Below, in pieces: positions 33,896-43,926 of a DNA stretch of 64,000 nucleotides. A program made the translations under genes and the position numbers. The stretch is taken from assembly GCF_021729845.1 (NCBI RefSeq), contig NZ_CP063397.1, positions 1,936,001-2,000,000 on the forward strand, in the 5' to 3' direction. Within the stretch, counting starts at the first letter, position 1. Each line of letters opens with the position of its first letter. Under the pieces are notes generated by a model. That model searched no databases, had not been told where the DNA came from, and saw nothing but the letters and a program-made list of their open reading frames with translations. The stretch comes from Rhizobium sp. SL42 (GTDB lineage Bacteria > Pseudomonadota > Alphaproteobacteria > Rhizobiales > Rhizobiaceae).

Positions 33896-34777
33896 CTAGA
33901 TGGCTCTGCTGAGGAACCCGGCGATCTGCCCGGGCAGGTCCTCAAGATCCAGCAGCGGGGCATGGCCCTGGCCAGCCGCCGTTACCACAACCAGACCCGG
34001 ATGCCGCTCACCCATTGCATCGACAGTATCTGATGACAGAAGCCTGGAATGTTGCCCCCGGATCACCATGACCGGATGGCCGGCCAGCAATGCAAACTGC
34101 GGCCACAGATCGGCAAGCGGTTGGTTGAAGTCCGCGGCGCGGAACTGCGCCCCGATTTCAGGATCATAGTCTGTGACGATCTCGCCCTCGGTTTCCCGGT
34201 AGATCGCGGTTGCCAGGCCTTGCCAGTCTTCGTCGGACAAGGCCGGAAATTCGGCCCCATGCGCCGCCTTCAGGATCAGGGCCGCCTCGGCAAATGTCTG
34301 CGGCTTTCGTCGCCCGCCGAGATACGCCTGGATCTGTCGCAATCCATCGACCTCGAGAACAGGCCCGATATCGTTGAGAATGACGCTGGCGATCCGATCC
34401 AGATGGGTGATCGCAAGCACATGCAGGATCAGCCCTCCGCGCGATGTGCCGATGAAATGGGCCTTGTCGATTGCCAGGTGATCGAGAACCGCCATCACAT
34501 CCATGGCCTCCACCGGGATCGTGTAACGGGAAGGATCCGGATCGCGGTCCGATAGCCCGCGCCCGCGCGAGGTGATGCTGATGACCTTGAAACGATGCGG
34601 CGCTGAGGACAGGATTGCCGCAAGTGCCTCAAAGTCACGGCCATTGCGGGTCAGCCCAGGCAGGCAGACGACGGGCAGGCCGGCGTTTTCAGAGCCAAGA
34701 ATGCGGACATGAAGCTTGAGGCCATCGGGAACGCTGACGAAGTGATCCTTGATGCTGACGGTCGCGTGTTCGTGCAT
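33896..34777 (-). CDS. Alpha/beta hydrolase
   Basis: A 293-residue cytosolic hydrolase of the alpha/beta fold. It has the oxyanion region CLPGLTRNGRDFE, the nucleophile elbow GTSRG (Ser near residue 111) and the catalytic His in GQGHAP near the C-terminus; the catalytic Asp is probably in the preceding strand. RNAGLTR-type members include esterases, haloperoxidase-like and lactone hydrolases. GGAGAACC precedes the start. It is convergent with the porin, with its 3' end about 90 bp past the porin terminator. Substrate unknown. Confidence 0.88.
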   Translation of the reverse strand: MHEHATVSIKDHFVSVPDGLKLHVRILGSENAGLPVVCLPGLTRNGRDFEALAAILSSAPHRFKVISITSRGRGLSDRDPDPSRYTIPVEAMDVMAVLDHLAIDKAHFIGTSRGGLILHVLAITHLDRIASVILNDIGPVLEVDGLRQIQAYLGGRRKPQTFAEAALILKAAHGAEFPALSDEDWQGLATAIYRETEGEIVTDYDPEIGAQFRAADFNQPLADLWPQFALLAGHPVMVIRGQHSRLLSSDTVDAMGERHPGLVVVTAAGQGHAPLLDLEDLPGQIAGFLSRAI

Positions 34778-34837
34778 TTGGTTCTCCGCTTAGTGGTGCT
34801 GGAGAACACGCTATCAGAAGATCTGCGGCCGCGTCGA

Positions 34838-36922
34838 TCAGCGGCCGAAGCGCAGATCGTGCACGATGTCCGTCTCCTGGCCGAGCCGGCTCTTGTAGAC
34901 CTGATAGTTTTCCATGACCCGCTGCACATAATTGCGGGTTTCGGGGAAGGGGATGCGCTCGATCCAGTCGACGACCTCGTCGATCGACTTGCCGCGCGGG
35001 TCGCCGTAACGGCCGATCCATTCCGGCACTTTCCGGGGGCCGGCATTATAGGCAATGAAGGTCATGATGTAGGAGCCGCCGAACGTGTCGATCTGCTCGC
35101 CGAGATAATGCGCGCCGAGCGTGGCATTGAAGCCGGGGTCGCTGGTCAGTTTGGCCGGTGCATAGGCAAGCCCGTGCCGGGCAGCCACGCCTTTTGCCGT
35201 CGAGGGCAGTAATTGCAACAGGCCGCGCGCATTTGCCGGCGAAACGGCGGCCGGGTTGAAGGCGCTTTCCTGCCGCGCGATGGCATAGGCCAAAGCCTTG
35301 CCGGAGCCGGCGATGTTGGCGGAGGCGGGGATGACGCCGATCGGGAAGGCAAGGGCCGGCACGTTGATGCCGCGCGCATAGGCGGTTTTGCCGATCTGCA
35401 GCGAAAGCTGGTGCCCGCCTTCGGATTTTTCCGCACGCGAACTGAGGAGAGCAAGTTCGCCGGGATTGTCGAGCTGTTCGGCAAGCGCCCGGTACAGACT
35501 TTGCGCACGCCAGCCGTGCCCGGCCGCTTCATAGCGTGAAATGGCCTGAACCGCTTCACGCGAGGCAAAAAGATCCCGCTCGGCGGGAGACGGTGCCGGA
35601 TATGGGATCTTGATTGCGCCCATCTGTACCCGCGCGCTGGCCAGCTGGCCGTAAAAGGTGCTTGGATGCTGGGCTGCACGATTGAAATAGTCGCGCGCCT
35701 TGCCATCGCCGGCAGCCTCGGCTGCACGGCCAAGCCAGTACCAGCCGCGTGACGCCGAAAGCGGACGGTTGGATACCTCCAGAATGCGCTGGAAGTGTTT
35801 CTGTGCCGTCTGCGGATCCTTCAGGCCGCGCAAGGCATACCAGCCGGCGTGGAATTCGGCATCGGCAACATCGGCCGTCTCGCTCGCCGCATGGCGGGCG
35901 GTGACCTGGTAGGCGGCGCGGAATTTGCCGAGATCGGCAAGCCCACGCGCCACGATCCGCTGTTCATTCCACCATTCGCCGGTATTCACCAGCTTGGCCT
36001 TTTCGCGTGGCATCTGCTCGAGAAGCTTGGCGGCGTCTTCATACTTGTCCTGGCGGCGCAGGGTCTCGATCCGGATGAAGAGATAGGCCGGATCGGAGGC
36101 CCAGCGGCTGTCGACCGATTTGATCAGCGCGGCGGCATTGCCGGATTTCTGGATCAGTGCCGCCCAGGCATTGTAGAGGGATTGCGCCTCGCCAAGCGAC
36201 GAGAAGCGTTTGGCCTGGCTCGTGCGACCGCGATACATCAGGTAGTCCATGCGCGTCTTGTGATCGGCCGGCCGCAGAAGTGCGGCGAACTCGCCGAGAA
36301 TCCTGTCTTCCGTCGGCTTGTCGAGCCCATCTTCGTACCAGAGCTTGCGGATCACCTTGGCCGCCTGCGCCGGGTTTCCGGTTGCAAGATGCGCGCGCGC
36401 CAGCAGTATCGCGCCCTCGGTCGTTTCGGCTGCGGAATTCCCGAATGCGGCGAGAACGCCTTTCGCAGGAGGGTTTTCCCGATAGAGTGCCCGCTCCGAA
36501 TTGGCACGGAAGGATTTCAATCCGGGCCAGCCCTTGAGATCACGCTGGGCGGTGGCGATTTCGCTGGACGATACGTCGCGCAAGCCTGACATGGCGATCG
36601 ACCAGGTCAGCATATGGCGATCGAGCCCCGCTGCCATCCTGTCGCGAATGGCAAGCGCCTTGGCGCCATCCTTGTCCGATAGCGCGTCGAGGCCTGCCTT
36701 CAGCAGCGGGTTGACCGATGCAGCAGGCGAGGAGGTCTTCGGAATGGTGCCGGTGGTCTCGAAGGATGGAGGTTCGGCCTTCATCGGGGCAAAGCCGAGC
36801 GGCTTCGCCGCCGGAACCGGAACGACGGCCGGGACGTCGGAAAGCGCGGCGACGTTCTGTACGCCAATGAGCGCGGCCATGCCGAGCCCCAGGACCGAGA
36901 CAAACAGAGACGACTTTCTCAT
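34838..36922 (-). CDS. Soluble lytic murein transglycosylase (Slt type)
   Basis: A 694-residue periplasmic enzyme. The signal peptide is in the first 25-27 residues (SLFVSVLGLGMAALIGVQNVAA region). A long superhelical U-domain of tandem helical repeats follows (about 90-500). The C-terminal SLT domain begins near residue 540 with the catalytic Glu552 in RQESAFNP, then NARGLLQL and AYNAGP. It cuts the MurNAc-GlcNAc bond of peptidoglycan with formation of anhydro ends. The start at 36922 removes a 26-residue extension that would hide the signal peptide. It is upstream-divergent from dapA, and the alpha/beta hydrolase gene lies 60 bp downstream. Confidence 0.92.
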   Translation of the reverse strand: MRKSSLFVSVLGLGMAALIGVQNVAALSDVPAVVPVPAAKPLGFAPMKAEPPSFETTGTIPKTSSPAASVNPLLKAGLDALSDKDGAKALAIRDRMAAGLDRHMLTWSIAMSGLRDVSSSEIATAQRDLKGWPGLKSFRANSERALYRENPPAKGVLAAFGNSAAETTEGAILLARAHLATGNPAQAAKVIRKLWYEDGLDKPTEDRILGEFAALLRPADHKTRMDYLMYRGRTSQAKRFSSLGEAQSLYNAWAALIQKSGNAAALIKSVDSRWASDPAYLFIRIETLRRQDKYEDAAKLLEQMPREKAKLVNTGEWWNEQRIVARGLADLGKFRAAYQVTARHAASETADVADAEFHAGWYALRGLKDPQTAQKHFQRILEVSNRPLSASRGWYWLGRAAEAAGDGKARDYFNRAAQHPSTFYGQLASARVQMGAIKIPYPAPSPAERDLFASREAVQAISRYEAAGHGWRAQSLYRALAEQLDNPGELALLSSRAEKSEGGHQLSLQIGKTAYARGINVPALAFPIGVIPASANIAGSGKALAYAIARQESAFNPAAVSPANARGLLQLLPSTAKGVAARHGLAYAPAKLTSDPGFNATLGAHYLGEQIDTFGGSYIMTFIAYNAGPRKVPEWIGRYGDPRGKSIDEVVDWIERIPFPETRNYVQRVMENYQVYKSRLGQETDIVHDLRFGR

Positions 36923-37141
36923 CCAAACACCAGATCTATATGCGCCACCTCTCCAGTAAGGCGAAGCCTTGCTTAACAAGTCCTTAACCGGGGTGATCAC
37001 ATTCCGTCGATCAGCCCGTTGAAACTATCACAAAAGCACGCGACATGCGCTTGTCGCACCCGAAGGCGCGAAGTAATGTGCCCCCGATTTAAATAGAGAA
37101 TGCGGCCGAAGCGTGGATATCGGCCCTGAGGAGTTCAGTGC

Positions 37142-38026
37142 ATGTTTCAGGGATCGATTCCCGCTCTCGTTACCCCCTTCACAGAAGCGGGTACTGTTGA
37201 TGAAGCCGCTTTCGCCGCGCATGTCGAGTGGCAGATCGCCGAAGGTTCATCCGGTCTCGTGCCGGTCGGCACCACAGGAGAATCGCCAACCCTCTCCCAC
37301 GCCGAGCACAAGCGTGTCGTCGAGCTCTGTATCGAGGTGGCGGCCAAGCGCGTGCCGGTGATTGCCGGTGCCGGCTCCAACAACACCAAGGAAGCGATCG
37401 ACCTCGCACAGCATGCTGAAAAGGCCGGTGCGGATGCCTTGCTGGTCGTGACGCCCTACTACAACAAGCCGACACAGAAGGGCCTGATCGGCCACTATGC
37501 CGCGATCGCAGAGGCCGTGACGCTGCCGATCATCATCTACAATATCCCGGGACGTTCGGTGGTCGACATGACGCCGGAGACCATGGGCGTGCTCGCCAAG
37601 GCGCACAAGAACATTGTCGGCGTGAAAGATGCGACCGGGAAGATCGAGCGCGTGTCCGAGCAGCGCATCACCTGCGGACAGGATTTTATCCAGCTGTCCG
37701 GCGAAGATGCAACCGCGCTTGGCTTCAACGCCCATGGCGGCGTCGGCTGCATTTCGGTGACCGCCAATGTCGCACCGCGCCTTTCGGCCGAATTCCAGGC
37801 CGCCATGCTGGCCGGTGATTATGCAAAGGCGCTGGACTATCAGGATCGCCTGATGCCGCTGCACAAGGCCATCTTCATGGAGCCGGGGCTGTGCGGGGCG
37901 AAATACGCGCTCAACCGCCTCGGCCGGATGAGCCGCACCGTGCGCCTGCCGCTGCTGGGCACGCTGGAGGCCTCGACGGAGGCCGCGATCGACGCGGCGC
38001 TGAAGCATGCGGGACTGGTGAACTGA
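37142..38026 (+). CDS. dapA: 4-hydroxy-tetrahydrodipicolinate synthase
   Basis: A 294-residue TIM-barrel aldolase that condenses pyruvate with aspartate semialdehyde in the diaminopimelate/lysine pathway. The Schiff-base Lys162 (VGVKDATGK) and Tyr133 (IIYNIPGR) and the motif [13 protein letters not shown] are present. Length and start ([13 protein letters not shown]) fit the family. It supplies diaminopimelate for the cell wall as well as lysine. In alphaproteobacteria dapA is often followed by smpB, as here, though a diguanylate cyclase gene is interposed. Confidence 0.96.
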   Translation: MFQGSIPALVTPFTEAGTVDEAAFAAHVEWQIAEGSSGLVPVGTTGESPTLSHAEHKRVVELCIEVAAKRVPVIAGAGSNNTKEAIDLAQHAEKAGADALLVVTPYYNKPTQKGLIGHYAAIAEAVTLPIIIYNIPGRSVVDMTPETMGVLAKAHKNIVGVKDATGKIERVSEQRITCGQDFIQLSGEDATALGFNAHGGVGCISVTANVAPRLSAEFQAAMLAGDYAKALDYQDRLMPLHKAIFMEPGLCGAKYALNRLGRMSRTVRLPLLGTLEASTEAAIDAALKHAGLVN

Positions 38027-38254
38027 TCGGTCGCCAGCGTGCGGTTGGCTGACCAGCGAGGTTTCCGGACGCTGGATGCCGCGTTAGGTCGCGAGTGGCT
38101 CTGGAAAGAAACCCGGCGTTTGCGGCGGCTTGGCAAGTCGCTGCCCATCGCCGCCGGGTTAATGGTTTAGACACAAGTTTTCTGGCCGTTGTAACGCTTG
38201 GTTTAGCTGGTGCAGCTAAAGTACCGATTTCGGCGAAACGCTTCGGAAAGACTC

Positions 38255-40177
38255 GTGGACGCGCTCTTCAACCATCTTTTGGCCAACTGTGCCATCATTC
38301 TGTTCGGAATTCTGGCCTGGACCAATCTGCCGCAGCGCAAAGGTCCAGAACGTTTCTCTTCATCCGTTCGTTTCGGAATGTTCTTTGGTGTGTGCGCCAT
38401 GGCCGTCATGCTGCGCCCTTATGAGATCCAACCGGGCATCCACGTCGATCTCAGAACGGTTCCACTGTCGATCGCGGGTCTCGTCGGGGGCTGGCCCGCC
38501 GGCGTCGTTGCAGCATCGATGGCAAGCCTCCTGCGCATCTGGCTGGGAGGAGCGGGCGCGCTGCCGGGGGTCACGGTGATCGTTTTGACGACCGGCGTCG
38601 GCATCCTAGCGTCGGTATGGCTCGATCGCCGCTATGCCAATTATCGTGAAATTGCCGCCTTTTCCGCCCTCGTTGCTCTGGCGGACCTGGTAGCGCTTTT
38701 GGTGTTCACCCGCAGTTCTGCCCTAGAAGAGATGCAAGGGGGCGCACCGTTTTGGGTGGGTCTGGTTTTTGTGGCCACGATCTTCGGCTCCCTGGCCGTC
38801 TTTGCCGAACTGCGACGGCGCGATACCAATCAAAGCTTGAAGATGTACGAAGCGGCGATCCAGTCGCTTCCGGAAAGCCTCAACGTCAAAGACAAGGAGG
38901 GGCGTTTTCTTCTCGCGAACGCGGCCACCGCGCGGCTGATGAGCCAGGAATCGCCGAAGTCGCTGTTGGGTCGCACCATCCATGATTTCTACCCCTCGGA
39001 CATCGCCGACATGTTTCGAAAAGAGGAACTTGACGTTCTCTCGCAAGAGTGTGCCAAAATGTCGGAGCAGGAATTCGTTCACAAAGATGGACGGCATCTG
39101 GTCCTCTCTACATTGAAGGCTCCGCTGCATGACGAGTCGGGAGCGCTCTTCGGCCTGGTCACGCACAACCGGGATCTGACGGAGAAGAAGCGCCTGCTTC
39201 GTGCGCTTGCAGAGAGCGAGAAGAGGGCCAATATCGCGCTCAGCAATATGGCCGACGGCCTGATCATGTTTGATGCCGAGCTCAATGTAGTCTTCTGCAA
39301 CGAACAGTATCGCGCCATGTTTCCATTGACAGCAGACGTGCGAATTCCGGGCGTTCCGGCCCGGACGATCCTTCAGACTGCGATCGCACGCGGGGAGTTC
39401 AAAGATATCGCGCCGGAAAAGGTTACGGAATTCATCGAAGGTGCCATGTCACGCCTCAGGCTTCCCGGTATCGTTCAGTTCCCCCTATACGACGGTCGAT
39501 GGGTCGAATCGCGCACCACGCCGTTTGAGGACGGGGGATGCCTGGTCGTGTGCTCCGACATTACGCGCTCGAAGCGAGACGAGGAGGAATTGCGCGACCT
39601 GAACGTCAAGCTCAGCGAAATGGCCATGACGGACAGCCTGACGGAGCTTCTGAACCGCCGTGCCTTCGACACCGCGCTAGCCTCCGAGATTGGTCATTGC
39701 CAGGCACGGGGTTCGACCCTGAGTTTGCTGATGATCGATGTGGATCGCTTCAAGGCCTACAATGACACCTATGGCCACACGACCGGCGACGACTGCTTGA
39801 AAAGGGTTGCGCAGGTCGTGCGCTCAATCGCGCAACGTCCCGGCGACCGTGCGGCCCGATACGGTGGAGAGGAGATGGCGGTCGTATTGCCCAACGCCTC
39901 TGAAGAGGGTGCGCTGGCGCTCGCGCATGAACTGAAGACAAGAATCCGCGCTCTCGACATTCCGCATATTGGCAGCGAGAAGGGCGTGGTGACCGTCAGT
40001 ATCGGAATCGCGACTTTGGATGGGTTTTCTCGCGGCGTGACGCCGGTTCAGTTGGTTCGTAATGCTGACGAAGCGCTTTACCGCGCCAAGGCATCTGGTC
40101 GCGACGCGGTCCGAAGCTGGGAGACGAGCGGTTTCGAGCCGAAAGAGAAAATTCAGGTCGCAGATGCTGCATCGTGA
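38255..40177 (+). CDS. Membrane diguanylate cyclase with 5TM-LYT-like sensor, two PAS domains and GGDEF
   Basis: A protein of about 640 residues. The N-terminus (about 1-190) has five to six membrane helices of the 5TMR-LYT type. Two PAS-type regions follow: ESLNVKDKEGRFLLANAATARLM at about 205-320, and NMADGLIMFDAELNVVFCNEQY at about 340-450. The C-terminal GGDEF domain (about 470-630) has the active site GGEEM. The inhibitory RxxD site RPGD lies five residues before it, so product inhibition is likely. GTG 38255 is the chosen start (GGAAAG 4 bp upstream); GTG 38210 adds 15 residues but has no ribosome-binding site. It lies between dapA and smpB and makes c-di-GMP in response to an unknown signal. 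Confidence 0.9.
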   Translation: MDALFNHLLANCAIILFGILAWTNLPQRKGPERFSSSVRFGMFFGVCAMAVMLRPYEIQPGIHVDLRTVPLSIAGLVGGWPAGVVAASMASLLRIWLGGAGALPGVTVIVLTTGVGILASVWLDRRYANYREIAAFSALVALADLVALLVFTRSSALEEMQGGAPFWVGLVFVATIFGSLAVFAELRRRDTNQSLKMYEAAIQSLPESLNVKDKEGRFLLANAATARLMSQESPKSLLGRTIHDFYPSDIADMFRKEELDVLSQECAKMSEQEFVHKDGRHLVLSTLKAPLHDESGALFGLVTHNRDLTEKKRLLRALAESEKRANIALSNMADGLIMFDAELNVVFCNEQYRAMFPLTADVRIPGVPARTILQTAIARGEFKDIAPEKVTEFIEGAMSRLRLPGIVQFPLYDGRWVESRTTPFEDGGCLVVCSDITRSKRDEEELRDLNVKLSEMAMTDSLTELLNRRAFDTALASEIGHCQARGSTLSLLMIDVDRFKAYNDTYGHTTGDDCLKRVAQVVRSIAQRPGDRAARYGGEEMAVVLPNASEEGALALAHELKTRIRALDIPHIGSEKGVVTVSIGIATLDGFSRGVTPVQLVRNADEALYRAKASGRDAVRSWETSGFEPKEKIQVADAAS

Positions 40178-40314
40178 TCTTGTCCCGAGCACCAGAGGTG
40201 ACCTTCACCTATTGGCATGATTGCGTGTGACCGCGAATAGCCCGGGCGATCGAAATTGTGCCGCAGTCGTCACGGGTTGAATTCAGCGAGGTTCCACTGC
40301 TGAGGCGTGATGGC

Positions 40315-40345
40315 GAGGCCAGTGTCAGGATGCGGGACTGGCCTC
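40315..40345. terminator. Hairpin between the cyclase and smpB
   Basis: GAGGCCAGT (40315-40323) and ACTGGCCTC (40337-40345) give a 9-bp perfect stem with a 13-nt loop, about 140 bp after the cyclase stop; TTTATTTCC lies 15 bp further on. It may be a weak terminator before the smpB promoter. Confidence 0.4.
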
Positions 40346-40465
40346 AGTCTACGTCGCCGCCTTTATTTCCACCCCGTCCTATACTACATGGTAACCCAAC
40401 AATCGCGCTCCGCCCAGGCGCGGTCGAAATGCCACAAAATCCCGGGCGAAACGGAAGATCAGGCC

Positions 40466-40945
40466 ATGGCCCCCAAAGGCTCACAGCGCACCATCAACAA
40501 GATCGTCGCGGAAAACCGCAAGGCGCGCTTCAACTACGAGATCATCGACACCTACGAGGCCGGTCTGGTTCTGACCGGCACCGAGGTCAAGTCTCTGCGC
40601 GAAGGCAAGGCCAATATCGCCGAATCCTATGCGTCTGACGAAGGCGACGAGATCTGGCTGATCAATTCCCATCTGCCGGAATATCTGCAGGCCAATCGCT
40701 TCAATCACGAGCCGCGTCGCCGTCGCAAGCTGCTGCTGTCGAAGCGCGAGATCCATCGCCTGCGCAATTCGATCAATCGCGAAGGCATGACGCTGGTGCC
40801 GTTGAAGATCTATTTCAACGAAAAGGGCAGGGCGAAGCTCGAACTGGCGCTCGCCAAGGGCAAGAAACTGCATGACAAGCGCGAGACCGAGAAGGAGCGC
40901 GACTGGAACCGGCAGAAGAGCCGCCTGCTGAAGACGGGTGGTTGA
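40466..40945 (+). CDS. smpB: SsrA-binding protein
   Basis: A 159-residue RNA-binding protein that brings tmRNA to stalled ribosomes. The OB-fold core shows [37 protein letters not shown] and the basic C-terminal tail [19 protein letters not shown] that mimics mRNA in the A site. The start at 40466 gives the standard N-terminus MAPKGSQ; the extension from 40307 has no likeness. It overlaps nothing; the next gene begins 5 bp after its stop. The ssrA RNA is not in this window. Confidence 0.96.
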   Translation: MAPKGSQRTINKIVAENRKARFNYEIIDTYEAGLVLTGTEVKSLREGKANIAESYASDEGDEIWLINSHLPEYLQANRFNHEPRRRRKLLLSKREIHRLRNSINREGMTLVPLKIYFNEKGRAKLELALAKGKKLHDKRETEKERDWNRQKSRLLKTGG

Positions 40946-40949
40946 TCGG

Positions 40950-41369
40950 ATGAGTGTATCGCATTTGAAGGTCACCGTCGGCCCCTTCGTGTTCGAAGCT
41001 CGCTTCGAGCTGGAAAAAGCGCCGGAAACCTGCCGGCTCTTCCAGACCTTCCTGCCGTTCCGCAACCAGACCATTCATTCGCGCTGGAGCGGCGAGGCGG
41101 TCTGGGTCCCGCTCGGCGATTTCCAGTTCGGTCCGGGTTTCGAGAACCACACCTGCCATCCGTCGCGCGGCGATATCCTGCTCTATCCCGGTGGCTACAG
41201 CGAAACCGAATTGCTGTTTGCCTATGGCAGTTCGCATTTCGCCAGCAAGATGGGCGCGCTTGCCGGCAATCATTTCCTCACCCTGACCAAGGGACAGGAC
41301 CAACTCGAAGCCATGGGCAAGATGGTGCTGTGGCAGGGCGCGCAACCGATTGCGTTCGAGCCGGTCTGA
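40950..41369 (+). CDS. DUF3830 family protein (cyclophilin-like fold)
   Basis: A 139-residue protein filling one DUF3830 domain, a family with a cyclophilin-like beta-barrel and, from memory, unknown function (LEKAPETCRLFQTFLPF, then HSRWSGEAVWVPLGDF, then LLYPGGYSETELLFAYG). It starts 5 bp after the smpB stop at ATG 40950 and is probably cotranscribed with smpB. An in-frame GTG at 40938 overlaps smpB and is possible. Its stop is 3 bp from the end of the convergent ada gene. Confidence 0.8.
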   Translation: MSVSHLKVTVGPFVFEARFELEKAPETCRLFQTFLPFRNQTIHSRWSGEAVWVPLGDFQFGPGFENHTCHPSRGDILLYPGGYSETELLFAYGSSHFASKMGALAGNHFLTLTKGQDQLEAMGKMVLWQGAQPIAFEPV

Positions 41370-41371
41370 TA

Positions 41372-42454
41372 TCAGCCGTTTGCTGATTGTCGATTGGGCA
41401 TGGCTTCGACCATGCGGCGCTCGTGCTCGAGTAGCCATTGCTTGCGCCACAGCCCGCCGCCATATCCCGTAAGGCTGCCATCGGCCCCGATCACCCGGTG
41501 GCAGGCGATCACGATTGCGATCTGGTTCGCGCCATTGGCGCGGGCAACAGCCCTGACGGCTGACGGTCGATCGATGTCAGCGGCGAGCCCGGAATAACTG
41601 CGGGTTACCCCGATCGGGATCTGTCGCAGCGCCTGCCAGACGGCGCGTTCGAACGCGGTTCCGTGGCCGGCAAGCCGGGTCTGGAACGGGGCCGCCGAAC
41701 CGTTGAAATAATCGTAGAGTTCGGCCGAGATTTGCTCGATCACCACGTTGCGCCCGAGTGCGACCGCCTGGCCGTTCAGCTTCTGCAGCCGGCGGATCTC
41801 GTTCGGCAGGGCAGGGCGATCGGCAAACTCCAACAGGTGCAGGGCATGATCGTCGGCGATGGCCATCATCGGGCCGATCGGCGTCTCGATCCAATCCGCC
41901 TTGAGCAGGGATCGACCCTTGAGTTCGGCAGGGGCTGCGCCAAACAACTGGGTGATGGCATGACGGAAACCGCTGCCCGACTCGTAGCCGGCATCGAGTT
42001 GCGCATCGATCACCGCTTCGCCCTGCGAAAGGGTCTGGGCGGCTTGGCCCGCTCGCCTCAGTCTGGCGATCTCCAGAAAGCTCATGCCGAACCGCTTCTT
42101 GAAGTTGCGACGCACCGTCGAGGGGTCGTGACCGAGCGCGACAAGATCGTCCTCGCTCCAGCGTCGGGAGGGATCCATATCAAGGGCCTCCAGCAGGCTT
42201 TTCACCAATGGATCCGGCGTGCCGTAGGCCAGCATTGGACGGCAGCGTTTGCATGGCCGGAAACCGGCCTCCATGCAGGCGGCCATCGTCTCTTCGAAAA
42301 TGCAGTTTTCCGGCCGCGGCTTGCGCGCGCTACAGGTGAAACGGCAAAAGATCTTGGTGGATGTCACGCAGACATAGGCAAAGCCGTCATAGGCGGCGTC
42401 GCGATTGACGAGTGCGGTATAGAGCGTGTCGTGGGTGGGGCGTTTGAACAGCAT
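41372..42454 (-). CDS. ada: Bifunctional DNA-repair protein and transcriptional activator Ada
   Basis: A 360-residue protein with three parts. The N-terminal zinc domain has Cys37, Cys41, Cys68 and Cys71 (FCRFTC, PCKRC), matching the methyl-phosphotriester acceptor and zinc ligands. The middle AraC-type helix-turn-helix spans about 85-185. The C-terminal O6-methylguanine-DNA methyltransferase has the acceptor Cys318 in IACHRVI (usually PCHR; Pro is Ala here) and GYGGG. Such proteins repair alkylated DNA and switch on the adaptive response. Start at 42454. It is a single gene, convergent with the DUF3830 gene. Confidence 0.93.
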   Translation of the reverse strand: MLFKRPTHDTLYTALVNRDAAYDGFAYVCVTSTKIFCRFTCSARKPRPENCIFEETMAACMEAGFRPCKRCRPMLAYGTPDPLVKSLLEALDMDPSRRWSEDDLVALGHDPSTVRRNFKKRFGMSFLEIARLRRAGQAAQTLSQGEAVIDAQLDAGYESGSGFRHAITQLFGAAPAELKGRSLLKADWIETPIGPMMAIADDHALHLLEFADRPALPNEIRRLQKLNGQAVALGRNVVIEQISAELYDYFNGSAAPFQTRLAGHGTAFERAVWQALRQIPIGVTRSYSGLAADIDRPSAVRAVARANGANQIAIVIACHRVIGADGSLTGYGGGLWRKQWLLEHERRMVEAMPNRQSANG

Positions 42455-42568
42455 TCGGAGATGCTAGCGCAAAGCGGACGTTTTGCCGCCGAAAATCGGG
42501 CGCCGATATTGCTCAATTTCTTTGAGCGAGGACGAAGGAGGCAATCCTCGCTCCTCGGCTCGACGTGT

Positions 42569-43156
42569 TCAGTGGTCGTGTTCGCTTGCCGGCACGGGCT
42601 CGGTGATCACGCGCGGCGCTGCCCGCTCGCTCGGGTCACGACCGATTTCCGCCTTCAGCGTCATCAGGTCGATGAAATGATCCGACTGGCGACGCAGGTC
42701 ATCGGCGATCATCGGCGGCTGGGTTGCCATCGTCGAGACCACGGAAACCTTGCGGCCCCGGCGCTGCAGCGCTTCGACCAGTGTGGTGAAATCCCCGTCG
42801 CCGGAGAAGATCACCAGATGATCGACGGTTTCCGACTGCTCCATCGCGTCGATGGCCAGCTCGATATCCATATTGCCCTTCACCTTGCGGCGGCCCATGG
42901 AGTCCGTGAACTCCTTGGCCGGCTTGGTAATGACCTTGTAGCCATTGTAGTCGAGCCAATCGATCAGCGGTCGGATCGACGAATATTCCTGATCCTCGAT
43001 CAGCGCCGTATAGTAATAGGCGCGCAGCAGATAACCGCGCTTCTGGAAGGCCTTGAGCAGCTTGCGGTAGTCGATATCAAAGCCAAGGCTCTTGGAAGCA
43101 GCGTAGAGATTGGCGCCGTCGATAAAAAGGGCGATCTTCTCGCGGGGGTCGAACAT
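42569..43156 (-). CDS. NYN/LabA-like PIN-fold protein
   Basis: A protein of about 195 residues with the NYN domain, a PIN-like fold related to RNases and LabA. The acidic motif residues are visible: ALFIDGANLY, GNMDIELAIDAME and FSGDGDFTTLVEALQRRGRKV. The start at 43156 (MFDPREK, with AGGA upstream) is preferred over 43177. These proteins are thought to act as metal-dependent RNases; the target is unknown. It is divergent from rpoZ with 295 bp between the starts, which include the palindrome TTCATATATGAA (43257-43268). Confidence 0.85.
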   Translation of the reverse strand: MFDPREKIALFIDGANLYAASKSLGFDIDYRKLLKAFQKRGYLLRAYYYTALIEDQEYSSIRPLIDWLDYNGYKVITKPAKEFTDSMGRRKVKGNMDIELAIDAMEQSETVDHLVIFSGDGDFTTLVEALQRRGRKVSVVSTMATQPPMIADDLRRQSDHFIDLMTLKAEIGRDPSERAAPRVITEPVPASEHDH

Positions 43157-43451
43157 CGGAATTATCCTTGAATGCAAATATTCATGCGGGGCAAAAAGTA
43201 ATCAAAACAAGACTTTGCCTTTCAACTTCAGAGCACCCCAGGTACATTAAGAAGTGTTCATATATGAAAATATGTAGGGCAGGATTTCTAATATTCCAAG
43301 CACGCACAGGTTGAATCAGGTGACGCTTTTTGGCTTTCCCGCGTTTTATTGGCCGTTCCGGCAAGGGAGAATGACGAAAAACTTGAATTTCCCCTCTATT
43401 GATTGTATCGCAGCCCCAATCCCATGCATTCATGACCGCAAAGGACAGGCA

Positions 43452-43850
43452 ATGGCCCGTGTCACCGTTGAAGACTGTATCGACAAAGTCGAAAATCGCT
43501 TTGAGCTCGTGTTGCTCGCAAGCCATCGCGCCCGCCAGATTTCACAAGGCGCACCGATCACCATCGATCGCGACAAGGACAAGAACCCCGTCGTCGCTCT
43601 GCGCGAAATTGCCGACGAGACCTTGTCCCCCGACGATCTGAAGGAAGATCTGATCCATTCGCTGCAGAAGCATGTCGAAGTCGACGAGCCGGAGCAGGAT
43701 TCGGGTTCGATGATTGCCGGCTCTGGCGCCTCCAAGACCGACGACGAGGATGACATGCCGGAAACCGTGACTTTCGACCAGATGTCGGAAGAAGATCTTT
43801 TGGCCGGTATTGAAGGCCTCGTGCCGCCGGAAAAGAGCGACGATTACTAA
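43452..43850 (+). CDS. rpoZ: RNA polymerase omega subunit
   Basis: A 132-residue protein with the omega N-terminal helix region [28 protein letters not shown] and [20 protein letters not shown] longer acidic C-terminal tail ends in PPEKSDDY, common in alphaproteobacteria. AGGACAGG precedes the start at 43452; the upstream frame from 43311 is not conserved-looking. It helps RNA polymerase assembly and contributes to the ppGpp site, fitting its place directly before the rsh gene. A hairpin terminator separates the two. Confidence 0.95.
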   Translation: MARVTVEDCIDKVENRFELVLLASHRARQISQGAPITIDRDKDKNPVVALREIADETLSPDDLKEDLIHSLQKHVEVDEPEQDSGSMIAGSGASKTDDEDDMPETVTFDQMSEEDLLAGIEGLVPPEKSDDY

Positions 43851-43897
43851 TCGTCAACAGGTCAGACTTTAGTCTGCTTCGGACGGTTGAATTGCGT

Positions 43898-43926
43898 GCG
43901 CCAGTCACACAGACTGGCGCGCTTTT
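43898..43926 (+). terminator. Terminator or attenuator between rpoZ and rsh
   Basis: GCGCCAGTC (43898-43906) and GACTGGCGC (43912-43920) form a 9-bp perfect stem with loop ACACA, then GCTTTTCG. A second palindrome, CAGACT-TT-AGTCTG (43863-43876), lies just before it. The rsh start follows 20 bp after the T-run. Confidence 0.7.
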
